Part shown: positions 8,273 to 16,994 of the stretch, piece by piece | Position numbering within the stretch: the stretch's first letter is position 1 | How the letters are laid out: every line of letters begins with the position of its first letter | Made by a program: the position numbers and the translations under genes | Notes under the pieces: model-generated | The model's input: only the letters and a program-made list of their open reading frames with translations | Database searches by the model: none | What the model was told of the DNA's origin: nothing | Assembly (NCBI RefSeq): GCF_003429105.1 | Contig: NZ_QVTD01000008.1 | Coordinates: forward strand, 1 to 64,000 | Origin: Peribacillus glennii | Lineage (GTDB): Bacteria > Bacillota > Bacilli > Bacillales > DSM-1321 | DNA: 64,000 bases | Direction of reading: 5' to 3'

Positions 8273-9634
8273 ATGACGATTGCACTCGATGAAATGATGG
8301 AAACGATTCGGATGATCCAGATGGAAAACCTGGATATACGCACCGTAACGATGGGGATCAGCCTCCATGATTGTGCGGATTCAGATTTTCAGATTATGAA
8401 CAAGAAAGTGTATGAGAAAATTGTTAGCTATGCCGGCAATTTGAAGGCGGTCGCTGAAGATGTTGAAAAGGAATATGGCATTCCGATCATAAATAAGAGG
8501 ATTTCGATAACACCCATTGCCGAAATTATAGGGAATGCAACGAAAGACCAGGCAATCGAACTGGCAAAAACACTTGATAAAGCAGCTATAGAGCTTGGTG
8601 TCGATTTTATTGGCGGATATTCCGCGCTTGTACATAAAGGAATCACAAAGGGTGACCAGACTTTGCTTGACGCCCTTCCGGAAGCATTAAGCGTCACAGA
8701 GAGAGTTTGTTCCTCCGTTTCAGTTGCCACGACAAGGACGGGAATCAATATGGATGCTGTCCGCCAGATGGGCGTGATTATCAAGGAAGCTGCTGAACGG
8801 ACAAAAGATCAGGATGGAATGGCCTGTGCCAAACTGGTTGTCTTTTGTAATCCTGTCGAAGATAATCCGTTTATGGCAGGGGCTTTCCATGGAGCCGGAG
8901 AAGGAGAAGTTGTCCTCAATGTTGGTGTAAGCGGTCCCGGGGTTGTGCTAAGCGCATTGAAACGCCATCCGGAGGCAGATTTAGGTGAAGTCTCGGATGT
9001 CATCAAAAAAACGGCGTTCAAAATTACCCGTGCAGGGGAGATAATCGGGAGGGTCGTGGCAGAACGGTTGGGAGTGCCGTTCGGAATCATGGATCTATCG
9101 CTTGCACCGACGAATGCCATGAATGACAGCGTCGCTGAAATTCTCGAGGAAATCGGACTGGAGCGCGTTGGCACACATGGAACGATTGCGGCACTTGCCC
9201 TTATGAATGACGCCGTGAAAAAAGGCGGGGCCATGGCAAGTTCGTACGTGGGCGGCTTAAGCGGGGCTTTTATCCCTGTCAGTGAAGACAATGGAATGAT
9301 CAGAGGCATCATGGATAATTCCCTGACGCTTTCCAAATTGGAAGCCATGACATGCGTATGTTCCGTTGGACTTGATATGATTGCCCTGACTGGTGATGTA
9401 TCGGCAGCAACATTGTCAGCCCTGATCGCTGACGAAGCGGCGATCGGGATGATTAATAAGAAAACGACAGCAGTAAGGGTGATCCCCGTTCCTGGCAAAG
9501 AAGAAGGGGAAATGGTTGAGTTCGGTGGCTTGCTTGGCCGTGCGCCTGTAATGGGAGTCAATCCATATAGTTCTGAAAAGCTAATCCGACGTGGCGGGCG
9601 CATTCCGGCCCCACTCCAGGCACTGATTAATTGA
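8273..9634 (+). CDS. UPF0210 (PFL / DUF711) family protein
   Basis: A 453-residue protein recognised as UPF0210 from its N-terminus [20 protein letters not shown] and the glycine-rich C-terminal half ([48 protein letters not shown]). Family length is about 450. The start ATG 8273 has AGGAGGGG upstream. It follows the ACT gene by 16 bases and ends at a strong terminator. The family is annotated as PFL-like because of weak resemblance to pyruvate formate-lyase; I see no glycyl-radical motif to support that activity. Its biochemical function is not established, so its control by glycine is an informative clue. Confidence 0.9.
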   Translation: MTIALDEMMETIRMIQMENLDIRTVTMGISLHDCADSDFQIMNKKVYEKIVSYAGNLKAVAEDVEKEYGIPIINKRISITPIAEIIGNATKDQAIELAKTLDKAAIELGVDFIGGYSALVHKGITKGDQTLLDALPEALSVTERVCSSVSVATTRTGINMDAVRQMGVIIKEAAERTKDQDGMACAKLVVFCNPVEDNPFMAGAFHGAGEGEVVLNVGVSGPGVVLSALKRHPEADLGEVSDVIKKTAFKITRAGEIIGRVVAERLGVPFGIMDLSLAPTNAMNDSVAEILEEIGLERVGTHGTIAALALMNDAVKKGGAMASSYVGGLSGAFIPVSEDNGMIRGIMDNSLTLSKLEAMTCVCSVGLDMIALTGDVSAATLSALIADEAAIGMINKKTTAVRVIPVPGKEEGEMVEFGGLLGRAPVMGVNPYSSEKLIRRGGRIPAPLQALIN

Positions 9635-9652
9635 TCGGAAGAAAAAGAGATA

Positions 9653-9693
9653 AAAATAGAGTTGGCTCTAGGTATTAGAACCAACTCTATTTT
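9653..9693. terminator. bidirectional terminator after UPF0210
   Basis: A perfect 13-pair stem (AAAATAGAGTTGG / CCAACTCTATTTT) with A-rich and T-rich ends on either side. It also faces the decayed methyltransferase on the minus strand. Confidence 0.85.
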
Positions 9694-9717
9694 ACTTGCT
9701 ATTGGGGTGAATGGTTA

Positions 9718-10262
9718 TTACTTAACTGCTTCAAAAGTAATTACCTGATGTAGACTTGTTGGATATTGTTTATAAGTATAATCAGCAAAAAATGGTGATA
9801 TCTCGAAATCCAATTTGCATTAATAACCTTTAAAATTCATTTACTCCACACCATTTCAATTTAAAAGTTTCAAATTCACTGTCGATACATTTACCTTCTT
9901 TCCACTTATCATAGCGGCGAAGGGAAACCGTAGTCTGGTCGATATGGTTCACTTCTGATTGAATCATTTGCAGCGTGATAAGGTTGCCTTGTGTATTCTT
10001 AAACGTCCGATAGTGGATCTCCCTTCCACAAAATCAGACTGTAAAAATATATCTACTAGTAACCGGCCATCCGGCTCCAAGTGGTTATGAAAATTGGCTA
10101 ACGCCTTTAAAGCTTTTGCCTCATCATCAATTAACAAAAATGCTCCTGTTGGGATAATAATTGCTTCATAAGTTCTTCTGTTTGAAATGTTTCTATATCT
10201 GCTTGAAAAACATTAGCTTCTTTCTTGGTAAGGTCCACATATCGTATAATGACCTTAATAAA
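9718..10262 (-). pseudogene. decayed SAM-dependent methyltransferase
   Basis: Reading the minus strand in shifting frames recovers consecutive pieces of a class I methyltransferase: FQADIETFQTEEL, then AIIIPTGAFLLIDDEAKALK, LEPDGRLLVDIFLQSDFVEG, then RTFKNTQGNLITLQMIQSE and VSLRRYDKWKEGKCIDSEFE, and finally LMQIGFRDITIF and QYPTSLHQVITFEAVK before a stop. At least four frameshifts separate the pieces, and the N-terminal part with SAM motif I is missing. This is a genuine relic; several independent lesions rule out a single read error. Confidence 0.8.
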
Positions 10263-10421
10263 ATTTAAATGGATTAAGTGGATATAATCTTCAAATTACA
10301 GGTATGGACTGCGAAATAATTGGGATAAAAATAGAAATATTCAGGAAATTCGCTTGACAGATGACCATTCCTGTCCCAATTATTATAGTATCGTAAATGA
10401 CTGTGGACAGGAGTGGTTCAG

Positions 10422-11654
10422 ATGGGGTTGCCAGACAAATATATGGAACGACAGAATGTTTTGAATCCGGAAGGACAATTGAAAAAGGGACATTTTTTGC
10501 ATAATCTAACAACACAGAATGTATCTTCAGGGCTTATTTCCAGCACGATGGTGATGACAGGCCCGGCTATCATTATATTGGAAGCAGCGGCTGCAGGCCG
10601 TTTTACAGATCAGCAAACAATCAATTGGATGTTTGCCGTATATTTTTTCGGTGGGATTTTCGGTATCCTTATGCCAATGCTGTATAAAATCCCAATCACT
10701 GGAGGCCACTCGATCACAGGGGTTGCTTTTTTGGCAACGGTTACCTCGCATTTTACTTATCCACAGCTTATCGGCGGATATATGATGTCTGGGCTCTTGA
10801 TTTTTCTTGTGGGCATTTCCGGCCTGTTTACAAAAATCATCAAGTGGGTTCCGAAAGAAGTTATTTCTGCGATGCTGGCAGGTTTGGTGACTGGTTACGT
10901 GGTTAAACTCGTTCCTTCCATTAAAGAGTTACCTCTGGTTGGGGGGATTGCTCTATTGAGTTTCTTCTTAACAACGAAATTTAGCAAGCGTTTGCCGCCG
11001 GTAATGGTGGCGGTAGCGGTCGGTTTTGCGACCCTGGCATTGACAAATGGATTGAGTATGGGGGCTGCGGATATCCCATTTTCTTTTCCCTCTATACAAT
11101 CGCCTGAATTTTCTTTGATGGGAATGCTTACTCTGGCTCTTCCACTCGCCATGCTGATTTTGAGCAATGATGCTGCTCCGGGGATCGGGGCGTTGGAAAG
11201 TTCCAATTTTAATCCCCCGATTCGAAAAATCGTATCAATGAGTGGGATATTTTCCATGGTTACGTCTTTTTTCGGGGGACAAAGCGCTAATATCGCGGGC
11301 ATGATGACAGCAATCAGTGCCGGACCCGATTCAGGTCCCAGGTCAAAACGATATATGGCAGCCATCGTATCGGGTATCGTAATTCTATTGTTTGGAATCT
11401 TTTCATGGAAGATTGTTCCGTTCATTCAATCCCTGCCAAAGGCATTCATTTCTCTGTTGGCGGGTTTTGCACTCATAGGGGTTTTGCATTCAAGCCTGCA
11501 GATGGCATTTGCCGGAACGAAATATCGCTTGAGTGCGTTATCTGCCTTCATAATCGCGCTGTCAAACGTATCATTTCTGCATATAAGCGCACCGGTATGG
11601 GCGCTTGTGTTCGGTGCGGTTATAGCACGCACGGTAGAAAACCAGGATGTTTAA
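10422..11654 (+). CDS. BenE-type benzoate/H+ symporter-like transporter
   Basis: A 410-residue membrane protein with about twelve hydrophobic segments. GHSITGVAFLATV, the Pro/Gly-rich loop MLILSNDAAPGIGALESSNFNPP and FFGGQSANIAGMMTAIS are features of the BenE/NCS2-like fold. It would import an aromatic acid or similar anion with protons; the substrate is uncertain because no aromatic catabolic genes are nearby. ATG 10422 is preferred to GTG 10413 because CAGGAG lies nine bases before it. It stands alone. Confidence 0.85.
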   Translation: MGLPDKYMERQNVLNPEGQLKKGHFLHNLTTQNVSSGLISSTMVMTGPAIIILEAAAAGRFTDQQTINWMFAVYFFGGIFGILMPMLYKIPITGGHSITGVAFLATVTSHFTYPQLIGGYMMSGLLIFLVGISGLFTKIIKWVPKEVISAMLAGLVTGYVVKLVPSIKELPLVGGIALLSFFLTTKFSKRLPPVMVAVAVGFATLALTNGLSMGAADIPFSFPSIQSPEFSLMGMLTLALPLAMLILSNDAAPGIGALESSNFNPPIRKIVSMSGIFSMVTSFFGGQSANIAGMMTAISAGPDSGPRSKRYMAAIVSGIVILLFGIFSWKIVPFIQSLPKAFISLLAGFALIGVLHSSLQMAFAGTKYRLSALSAFIIALSNVSFLHISAPVWALVFGAVIARTVENQDV

Positions 11655-12072
11655 ATAGCTAGATGCAGAATGAAAACTATGGTAGAATCCAGCCCGCAGG
11701 CAAACTCTGCCGACAGGCTGGATCGATGATTGTGGCAAGACCCTGCATGTAAACTCCCTAGGGAATCGACGCGAACCGTGAAGTGCATCAGGGTACTTCC
11801 TTGGATTCCTCATTATAATGTTCACTTAAATAAGGATTTTCAGTTGTTGCATAGTTCACAGAGAGAAGACTCGTATCCGGATCGAGCCCATATAATCCTT
11901 TTGCTTTCTTATTCTCTGTTTCCCCGCTCTCAAACTGCGGTTCTTTCCCGTTATTATTTACCACTATATTCATCATCCCTTTAATGGAAATTTTTTTCTT
12001 CAAAAAATACATTTCCCTTAAAACATATAAATATACGGCTGCTTTTTGTGCGGTCACTTTCAGGAGATTGTT
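11655..12072. other. 418-base gap with a compound hairpin
   Basis: ATCCAGCC (11687) pairs with GGCTGGAT (ends 11723), enclosing a GCAG/CTGC stem; a further CCCTG...CAGGG pairing spans about 11751-11799. No T run follows on the plus strand, so this is not an obvious terminator. The rest is AT-rich and holds one possible minus-strand small gene. I could not match the fold to a known riboswitch. Confidence 0.35.
11788..11973 (-). CDS. possible small hydrophilic protein
   Basis: A 61-residue frame from ATG 11973 encodes a strongly hydrophilic, Asn/Glu-rich protein (NNNGKEPQFESGETENKKAK, then LYGLDPDTSLLSVNYATTEN). The composition resembles real Bacillus cytosolic or spore peptides more than random antisense sequence. 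Against it, the only upstream purine stretch, AAAGGG, touches the start codon, and no homologue comes to mind. Confidence 0.3.
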   Translation of the reverse strand: MNIVVNNNGKEPQFESGETENKKAKGLYGLDPDTSLLSVNYATTENPYLSEHYNEESKEVP

Positions 12073-13050
12073 ATGCATATATTATTTTTTGCACCCTACT
12101 TTAACCAACCCAGAGGAAATTCAACAACGATCAAGAGATTGGTTCATTTCTTGCATAAACAAAATATCAATACATCCGTCATACCTTATTTGGAAAACGA
12201 TAACTGGTACTATCCCCAAGCAGATATTTATCATATCCTGCATGCTACCCGTTTTCTGCAATGGTCCAGGGAGAACGGGTTCACCTTAGACCGCCCTTAC
12301 CTGGTTACCATGGGCGGTACGGACATTAATATTGATCTTCAAGAAGACATGGAAGAGGAGATGTTTGCCTTCCTGGATCATGCTAAGTTCATTACCGTTT
12401 TTACGGAGGATGCCAAGGAAAAGGTCAATCATCTTGCCCCGGAATGGGGGGAGAAAACGATTGTGATCACTCAAGGCATTTGGATGCCCTGGAATATTTC
12501 AAAGAGGAGCCAGGAAATGATCCCTCGTATTCTTCTCCCTGCCGGTTTACGTCCGGTCAAGGATGTTCTTCACGTTCTTCCTGCGCTTGACCGGCTAAAA
12601 GAGGATTACACTGATATGGACTTTACGATACTTGGAGCAAATTTGGACGGGAATGTCCATGCCGAGATCCAAAAAGCGGCAATGTCGAGAAATTGGATGA
12701 AGTATGCAGGCGTCGTTCCTTATGAGGTAATGAAAATCTGGTACGAAACAGCCCAAATCGTCATTAACACATCGCAATCCGAAGGACAGTCCATCGCCCT
12801 TATGGAAGCGATGGCAATGGGCCGCCCTGTCATCGCGAGGAATAATGAAGCCAATCGGGCCTTGATCAGCCACGGCAGGACGGGCTGGATTTATGAAACA
12901 ATGCCGGAATTTGCCGAAGCGGTCCATAGTATTGTCAATGACCGCTTCATGCGGGAGATGGTTGTCCAACAAGCCAGGGATTGGATCATTGAACATTGTT
13001 CACCGGAAGAAGAGGCAATTGCTTATCATCAGCTATATCGAAAGATTTAA
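12073..13050 (+). CDS. glycosyltransferase, GT4 family
   Basis: A 325-residue GT-B fold glycosyltransferase. The N-terminal domain starts MHILFFAPYFNQPRGNSTT; the donor-binding C-terminal domain shows VINTSQSEGQSIALMEAMAM followed by GRPVIARNNEANR, the conserved E-x7-E motif of GT4 enzymes. ATG 12073 has CAGGAG seven bases upstream. It is slightly short for the family (usually 350-400). It stands alone between terminators, so neither sugar donor nor acceptor can be inferred. Confidence 0.85.
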   Translation: MHILFFAPYFNQPRGNSTTIKRLVHFLHKQNINTSVIPYLENDNWYYPQADIYHILHATRFLQWSRENGFTLDRPYLVTMGGTDINIDLQEDMEEEMFAFLDHAKFITVFTEDAKEKVNHLAPEWGEKTIVITQGIWMPWNISKRSQEMIPRILLPAGLRPVKDVLHVLPALDRLKEDYTDMDFTILGANLDGNVHAEIQKAAMSRNWMKYAGVVPYEVMKIWYETAQIVINTSQSEGQSIALMEAMAMGRPVIARNNEANRALISHGRTGWIYETMPEFAEAVHSIVNDRFMREMVVQQARDWIIEHCSPEEEAIAYHQLYRKI

Positions 13051-13081
13051 ATTCTCGCTAACATAGCGATAGAATTTAGTG

Positions 13082-13110
13082 AAACCTCCGATAGGCTAAG
13101 GGGGTTTTTT
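13082..13110 (+). terminator. terminator of the glycosyltransferase gene
   Basis: AACCTCC pairs with GGGGGTT (one G:T) and is followed by a run of T. Confidence 0.7.
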
Positions 13111-13274
13111 ATCATACAGGAATCTCTTAATACCGCTGATTTTATCTCATTAATAAGAACCCTAATTATTTAGAAAATTCATCTTATGCCGCCATTAATT
13201 TTTGCAATTAGCAATATAATGAAGAGATATCACTTTATCTCCCGGGATTGTAGAATAAGAGAAGGGGGGATTGC

Positions 13275-13424
13275 ATGAAGGTCTTTATCGGATCGAGTAT
13301 CGTTGTGATTTTACTATGCATAGGAATCTGGCTTATGCTGTCTCCATCATTTAAAAAGATCGGTGACACAGCAAAAAGGATTAAGGAGAAACTAGGGGGG
13401 GACGAAGATGGAAACGGCAAGTAA
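13275..13424 (+). CDS. 49-residue membrane protein in an SPFH operon
   Basis: A small gene with an excellent ribosome site (GAAGGGGGG five bases before ATG 13275). The protein has one transmembrane helix at about residues 5-22 (IGSSIVVILLCIGIWLML) and a short basic then acidic tail (KRIKEKLGGDEDGNGK). It overlaps the start of the SPFH gene by 17 bases in another frame, so the two are translationally coupled. It may be a small partner or anchor of the SPFH protein (inference from coupling). No family recognised. Confidence 0.65.
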   Translation: MKVFIGSSIVVILLCIGIWLMLSPSFKKIGDTAKRIKEKLGGDEDGNGK

Positions 13425-14238
13425 AAAAAGAAAGAATGGTAAGGTTCTAGGGGGAATTATTGTAGGTGCAGCACTCATCCTTGCTGTCTTGATTACCACA
13501 ATGTTTATTGAGAAAATCCCAAATGGGTATGTAGGGGTGGTCTACAGCCCTAACGGCGGGGTCCAGGATGAAACACTTGGCCAGGGATGGCATCTTGTGG
13601 GGTTATTCGATAAAGTTACAATCTATCCTGTAAGGATGCAGACCGTTAACTATAATGATATCCAGGTCGCTACTTCGGATGGGAAAAATGTGACCATCGA
13701 TTTTGCCTATAATTATAGCATTCAGCCTGACAAGGTAGTGGATGTATTTAATAAGTTTGGTCCTATCGAAGTTGAACAGATCGAGGACTCGTATTTGCGG
13801 ACCAGGCTTTGGGATGCAGGGCGCAAAGCAATCGCTAAATATTCGGTTATTGACACATACGGGGAAAAATCTTCGGAAGCGGCCGTAAATGTCCAGACGA
13901 TTTTTTCAGATGATATTCGTGATCTGGGCTTTACGGTAGATAATTTGACTCTGGGTGTGCCTAAACCCGATAAAGCAACCCAGGCGGCAATCGATAAACG
14001 GGTCGAGGCAGCTCAGGAATTGGAAAGGAAGCAAATCGAGCTGAAAATCGCCAAAGCAGAAGCACAGAAAAAACAAATTGAAGCAAAAGGGATCGCTGAC
14101 TACAATGACATCATTAAAAAATCGATATCACAGGAAGTCATACAAAATAAATGGATTGAGAAATGGGACGGTAAGATGCCGAAAGCAACAGGAGCTAATC
14201 AATTGATCCAGATACCAATTGATGAACAACAAAAGTAA
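13408..14238 (+). CDS. prohibitin-like SPFH domain protein
   Basis: A 276-residue protein with an N-terminal membrane helix (about residues 13-34), an SPFH/Band 7 domain starting near PNGYVGVVYSPNGGVQDETL, and a charged coiled-coil from about residue 195 (EAAQELERKQIELKIAKAEA). SPFH proteins organise membrane microdomains and oligomerise through such coils. It resembles bacterial prohibitin-family proteins more than FloT/FloA. AGGGGGG precedes ATG 13408. The partner encoded by the overlapping upstream gene is the only neighbour. Family confident; role unknown. Confidence 0.88.
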   Translation: METASKKRKNGKVLGGIIVGAALILAVLITTMFIEKIPNGYVGVVYSPNGGVQDETLGQGWHLVGLFDKVTIYPVRMQTVNYNDIQVATSDGKNVTIDFAYNYSIQPDKVVDVFNKFGPIEVEQIEDSYLRTRLWDAGRKAIAKYSVIDTYGEKSSEAAVNVQTIFSDDIRDLGFTVDNLTLGVPKPDKATQAAIDKRVEAAQELERKQIELKIAKAEAQKKQIEAKGIADYNDIIKKSISQEVIQNKWIEKWDGKMPKATGANQLIQIPIDEQQK

Positions 14239-14313
14239 CGCTTCCTGATATCGAGCCAGTCATGCAGGCAGCAGAGAGATAAATGTAAACCGAAATTAGT
14301 CTGAATTACTTTG

Positions 14314-14340
14314 GGTCTGTTTCCTGACGGGCCTTTTTTA
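14314..14340 (+). terminator. terminator after the SPFH gene
   Basis: GGTCTGTT pairs with GACGGGCC (three wobble pairs), then six T. Confidence 0.65.
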
Positions 14341-14561
14341 GTATATTAAACAGTATAAAACTTTCTTACTTGCATAAATCAGTACACAGGCTGAGTGCAT
14401 TATATCCTGTAATAATACCTGTGTAACCCAAATCCTCACGAAGCTGCCGCTTTGTTTCGTGCGATTGCTGTCAAAGCCTCCCTTATCCTGCGGGCCTAAC
14501 CAGACCTCTGTCTTCATCTTAACATAGGCTCCCCATTTGGTAGTTTCCCAGGCAAAAGAAA
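14341..14561. other. intergenic stretch, possible coding scraps
   Basis: On the minus strand two frames look faintly protein-like (MKTEVWLGPQDKGGFDSNR, then in another frame RQLREDLGYTGIITGYNA), as if a short gene had been frameshifted. I cannot name a family and do not call a gene. Confidence 0.25.
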
Positions 14562-14587
14562 GAGGCTGGCTCTTTTGAGCCAGCCTC
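14562..14587 (-). terminator. katA terminator
   Basis: A perfect 11-pair stem GAGGCTGGCTC/GAGCCAGCCTC with a TTTT loop. Read on the minus strand it is followed by TTTCTTTTG. Confidence 0.85.
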
Positions 14588-14660
14588 ATAATTGAGAAAA
14601 TGAGAATGAAAATGAGAATTAAAAATTCTCTTATAGTATGATTCTTTTATTGCGTAAATA

Positions 14661-16115
14661 TTAAACTTCGACCGGCAATGACAATCCAAGTCCCTGAGCC
14701 ACACGAGTTCCATATTCAGGATCAGCTTTATAGAAGTGCTGGATTTGGCGAAGCTTGATTTCTTCAAGAGCAACAGGCTTCATTGCTCCTACAATATTTT
14801 CAACCAAACGTGCGCGCTCTTCTTCACTCATTAGGCGGTATAAATCGCCTGCTTGTGTATAGTGGTCATTGTGATCGTAAGCTACGCTGTCAGCGACACC
14901 TGTAATAGGAAGTGCGGCAGGCTTGTCTTCAGGTGACTCCTTTGGTCCTCCAAAGCTGTTTGGTTCGTAGTATACAGAACCTCCGCCATTGCTGTCGAAT
15001 CGCATTTGTCCATCGCGCTGATAGTTATTCACTTCTGCTTTTGGACGGTTGATTGGCAGTGCATTATGGTTTGCCCCAACACGATAACGGTGAGCATCTG
15101 AGTAAGCGAATAAGCGTCCTTGGAGCATTTTGTCTGGTGAAGCTTCAATACCAGGGACAAAAGCTCCAGGAGAGAATGTTGCCTGCTCGACTTCTGCGAA
15201 ATAGTTTTCTGGGTTTTTGTTTAATACCATACGGCCCACTTCGATTAATGGGTAGTCTTTTTGGGACCATACTTTTGTTACATCGAATGGATCGAAGCGG
15301 TAAGTATTTGCATCTTCCATAGGCATGATTTGAACATAAAGCTTCCATGCTGGGAAGTCTCCGTTTTCAATGGCATTGAATAAATCCTCTGTATGGTAAT
15401 CAGGATTTTCCCCTGCAAGCTTTGCTGCCAGATTTACATCAAGGTTTTTAATGCCTTGTTCTGTTTTAAAGTGGTATTTTACCCATACTCCTTCGCCTTG
15501 TTCGTTCACCCATTTGAATGTGTGGCTTCCAAAACCGTGCTGATGGCGAAGTGTAGCAGGAATTCCGCGGTCGGACATTAAAATAGTTACCTGGTGTAGA
15601 GATTCAGGTGACAGAGACCAGAAATCCCAAACAGCAGTAGGGTTTTTTAAGTGAGTTTTTGGATCTCTTTTTTGAGTATGGATGAAATCCGGGAATTTAA
15701 TCGCATCACGAATGAAGAAAACAGGCGTATTGTTGCCGACGAGGTCATAGTTTCCTTCTTCAGTGTAAAATTTAACGGCAAATCCGCGCGGGTCACGAAC
15801 GGTATCAGCAGAACCAAGTTCACCGGCTACAGTGGAGAATCGGATGAACATAGGTGTACGCTTTCCTACTTCTGACAGGAAATTTGCCTTCGTGTATTTG
15901 GATACATCATTTGTCACTTCGAAATAACCATGGGCACCTGCGCCTTTAGCATGGACCACACGCTCAGGAACACGTTCTCTATTGAAGTGCGCCAATTTTT
16001 CAAGAAGGTGGACATCCTGGATCAATGTAGGGCCGCGCTGGCCGGCTGTCTGGGAGTTTTGGTTATCGCCTACCGGGGCTCCCCAGCTGGTAGTGAGTTT
16101 ATTATTAGTACTCAT
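14661..16115 (-). CDS. katA: vegetative heme catalase
   Basis: A 484-residue small-subunit catalase that breaks hydrogen peroxide into water and oxygen in the cytoplasm. The distal heme His is in [16 protein letters not shown] (about residue 55), the conserved Asn in [13 protein letters not shown], and the proximal Tyr motif is [14 protein letters not shown]. Full length for clade 3 catalases. ATG 16115 is chosen, four codons inside the longest frame, with AGAGGTG upstream. A perfect PerR-type operator and a sigma-A promoter precede it, so peroxide induction through PerR is expected. Confidence 0.95.
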   Translation of the reverse strand: MSTNNKLTTSWGAPVGDNQNSQTAGQRGPTLIQDVHLLEKLAHFNRERVPERVVHAKGAGAHGYFEVTNDVSKYTKANFLSEVGKRTPMFIRFSTVAGELGSADTVRDPRGFAVKFYTEEGNYDLVGNNTPVFFIRDAIKFPDFIHTQKRDPKTHLKNPTAVWDFWSLSPESLHQVTILMSDRGIPATLRHQHGFGSHTFKWVNEQGEGVWVKYHFKTEQGIKNLDVNLAAKLAGENPDYHTEDLFNAIENGDFPAWKLYVQIMPMEDANTYRFDPFDVTKVWSQKDYPLIEVGRMVLNKNPENYFAEVEQATFSPGAFVPGIEASPDKMLQGRLFAYSDAHRYRVGANHNALPINRPKAEVNNYQRDGQMRFDSNGGGSVYYEPNSFGGPKESPEDKPAALPITGVADSVAYDHNDHYTQAGDLYRLMSEEERARLVENIVGAMKPVALEEIKLRQIQHFYKADPEYGTRVAQGLGLSLPVEV

Positions 16116-16154
16116 AAAAAGGATCACCTCTAATGGATTTTTTAGTATATGCCT

Positions 16155-16182
16155 ATAATAGCATCTAGTAATAAAAAATCAA
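16155..16182 (-). promoter_or_regulatory. katA promoter
   Basis: On the minus strand TTGATT (16177-16182) and TATTAT (16155-16160) are 16 bases apart. The PerR box lies just upstream of the -35. Confidence 0.6.
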
Positions 16183-16189
16183 TACTTTT

Positions 16190-16204
16190 TTATAATAATT
16201 ATAA
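16190..16204. promoter_or_regulatory. PerR operator (perfect Per box)
   Basis: TTATAATAATTATAA matches the 15-base Per box consensus TTATAATNATTATAA at every position, immediately upstream of the katA -35. Per boxes bind the metal-loaded PerR repressor, which is inactivated by peroxide (established in Bacillus subtilis). Confidence 0.9.
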
Positions 16205-16328
16205 ATAAGTAGTTTAAAGGGAGTTCCTGTGTGCATGCATTAAGGGGAGAAGATACAATGGGTCAGAGGAGTTATGGTCAATCATCCTTACCATAATGAG
16301 TACATATGGAGGAAAACTCGTAAAATCC

Positions 16329-16371
16329 TATATAATGAAAAACCCCTGTACGGGGTTTTTTCATTATATAA
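16329..16371. terminator. bidirectional terminator
   Basis: An approximately 18-pair stem from TATATAATGAAAAACCCC to GGGGTTTTTTCATTATATA around a five-base loop. It ends the Gln-rich gene on the minus strand. Between it and katA is only a 12-codon plus-strand frame at 16258 with an AAGGGGAG site, too short to judge. Confidence 0.85.
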
Positions 16372-16399
16372 TACCTTATTTATTAGAACTGTCGCTGCT

Positions 16400-16636
16400 C
16401 TAAAGCTGCTGGGAAACTTGCTGTGCCAACTGTTGGATTTGCTGCAATTGCTGGGCCGCGTTCATTTCCCGTTGTGCGAACATCTGGGCTTGCATGCCAA
16501 TTTGAGCGCCGTTTTGGACCTGTTGCATTAACTGTGCATTTTGCTGCTCCTGTTGGCTAAGTACCTGAGCGATTTGTTGGATTTGCTGAAGACATTGCTG
16601 TGCTGCCTGCGCTGCTTGAAAAATCTGTTGTGGCAT
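16400..16636 (-). CDS. Gln-rich small protein, probable spore protein
   Basis: A 78-residue protein with about one third glutamine (QQCLQQIQQIAQVLSQQEQQ) and a predicted single long helix. Its first residues, MPQQIFQAAQAAQQCLQQIQ, match the start of the repeat protein at 17407 (MPQRIFQAAQQAQQSLQQIQ), so the two share an N-terminal module. ATG 16636 has AAGGAG upstream. A GCATT element about 18 bases before an AT-rich box upstream loosely resembles a sigma-G promoter (weak). Lying next to a SASP gene it is probably forespore-expressed (inference). Function unknown. Confidence 0.7.
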   Translation of the reverse strand: MPQQIFQAAQAAQQCLQQIQQIAQVLSQQEQQNAQLMQQVQNGAQIGMQAQMFAQREMNAAQQLQQIQQLAQQVSQQL

Positions 16637-16714
16637 ATTCTTCACTCCTTAATAATTTTTATTACAGCAAATAGAATGCCACCAGGCGGTGTAAATATAC
16701 TAAAATAAAGTAAA

Positions 16715-16735
16715 GCTGCCTGCTAGGCAGGCAGC
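16715..16735 (-). terminator. SASP gene terminator
   Basis: GCTGCCTGC and the facing GGCAGGCAGC form a nine-pair stem with a tight loop; on the minus strand a T-rich stretch follows. Confidence 0.7.
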
Positions 16736-16769
16736 AAATCCAAAGATTATAATATTTTGGTGTAGCTTT

Positions 16770-16994
16770 TTAGCGAGAAGTGTTCGGTGGTGCAACTTGT
16801 CCAGATAATTGAGATTGAGCTGTCGCAACAAGACGTTTTACGATCTCACCGCCTACTGAACCGTTTGCACGGGCTGTTTGGTCTGCTCCAAGCTGAATCC
16901 CAAACTCAGCAGCAATTTCATACTTGAGTTGCTCAATGGCCATTTCTGCGCCTCGTACTAAAAGGCGATTGCGGCCTCCACTACGATTTGACAT
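16770..16994 (-). CDS. alpha/beta-type small acid-soluble spore protein
   Basis: A 74-residue SASP that coats and protects DNA in the dormant spore. Family signatures are plain: the GPR protease site region [14 protein letters not shown] and the DNA-binding segment [20 protein letters not shown]. Length fits the 60-75 residue family. ATG 16994 has GAGGAGGTG nine bases upstream. A GCATT...CAACTTA pair spaced about 17 bases upstream could be a sigma-G promoter (moderate). It is broken down by GPR at germination to supply amino acids. Confidence 0.95.
   Translation of the reverse strand: MSNRSGGRNRLLVRGAEMAIEQLKYEIAAEFGIQLGADQTARANGSVGGEIVKRLVATAQSQLSGQVAPPNTSR

Noticed and set aside
14341..14561. 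Possible frameshifted gene on the minus strand with REDLGYTGIITGYNA
   Set aside because: The fragments are short and I cannot tie them to a family; recorded only as gap content.
16258..16296. 12-codon frame after AAGGGGAG as a leader peptide
   Set aside because: No gene follows on the same strand that it could regulate, and twelve codons are too few to judge.
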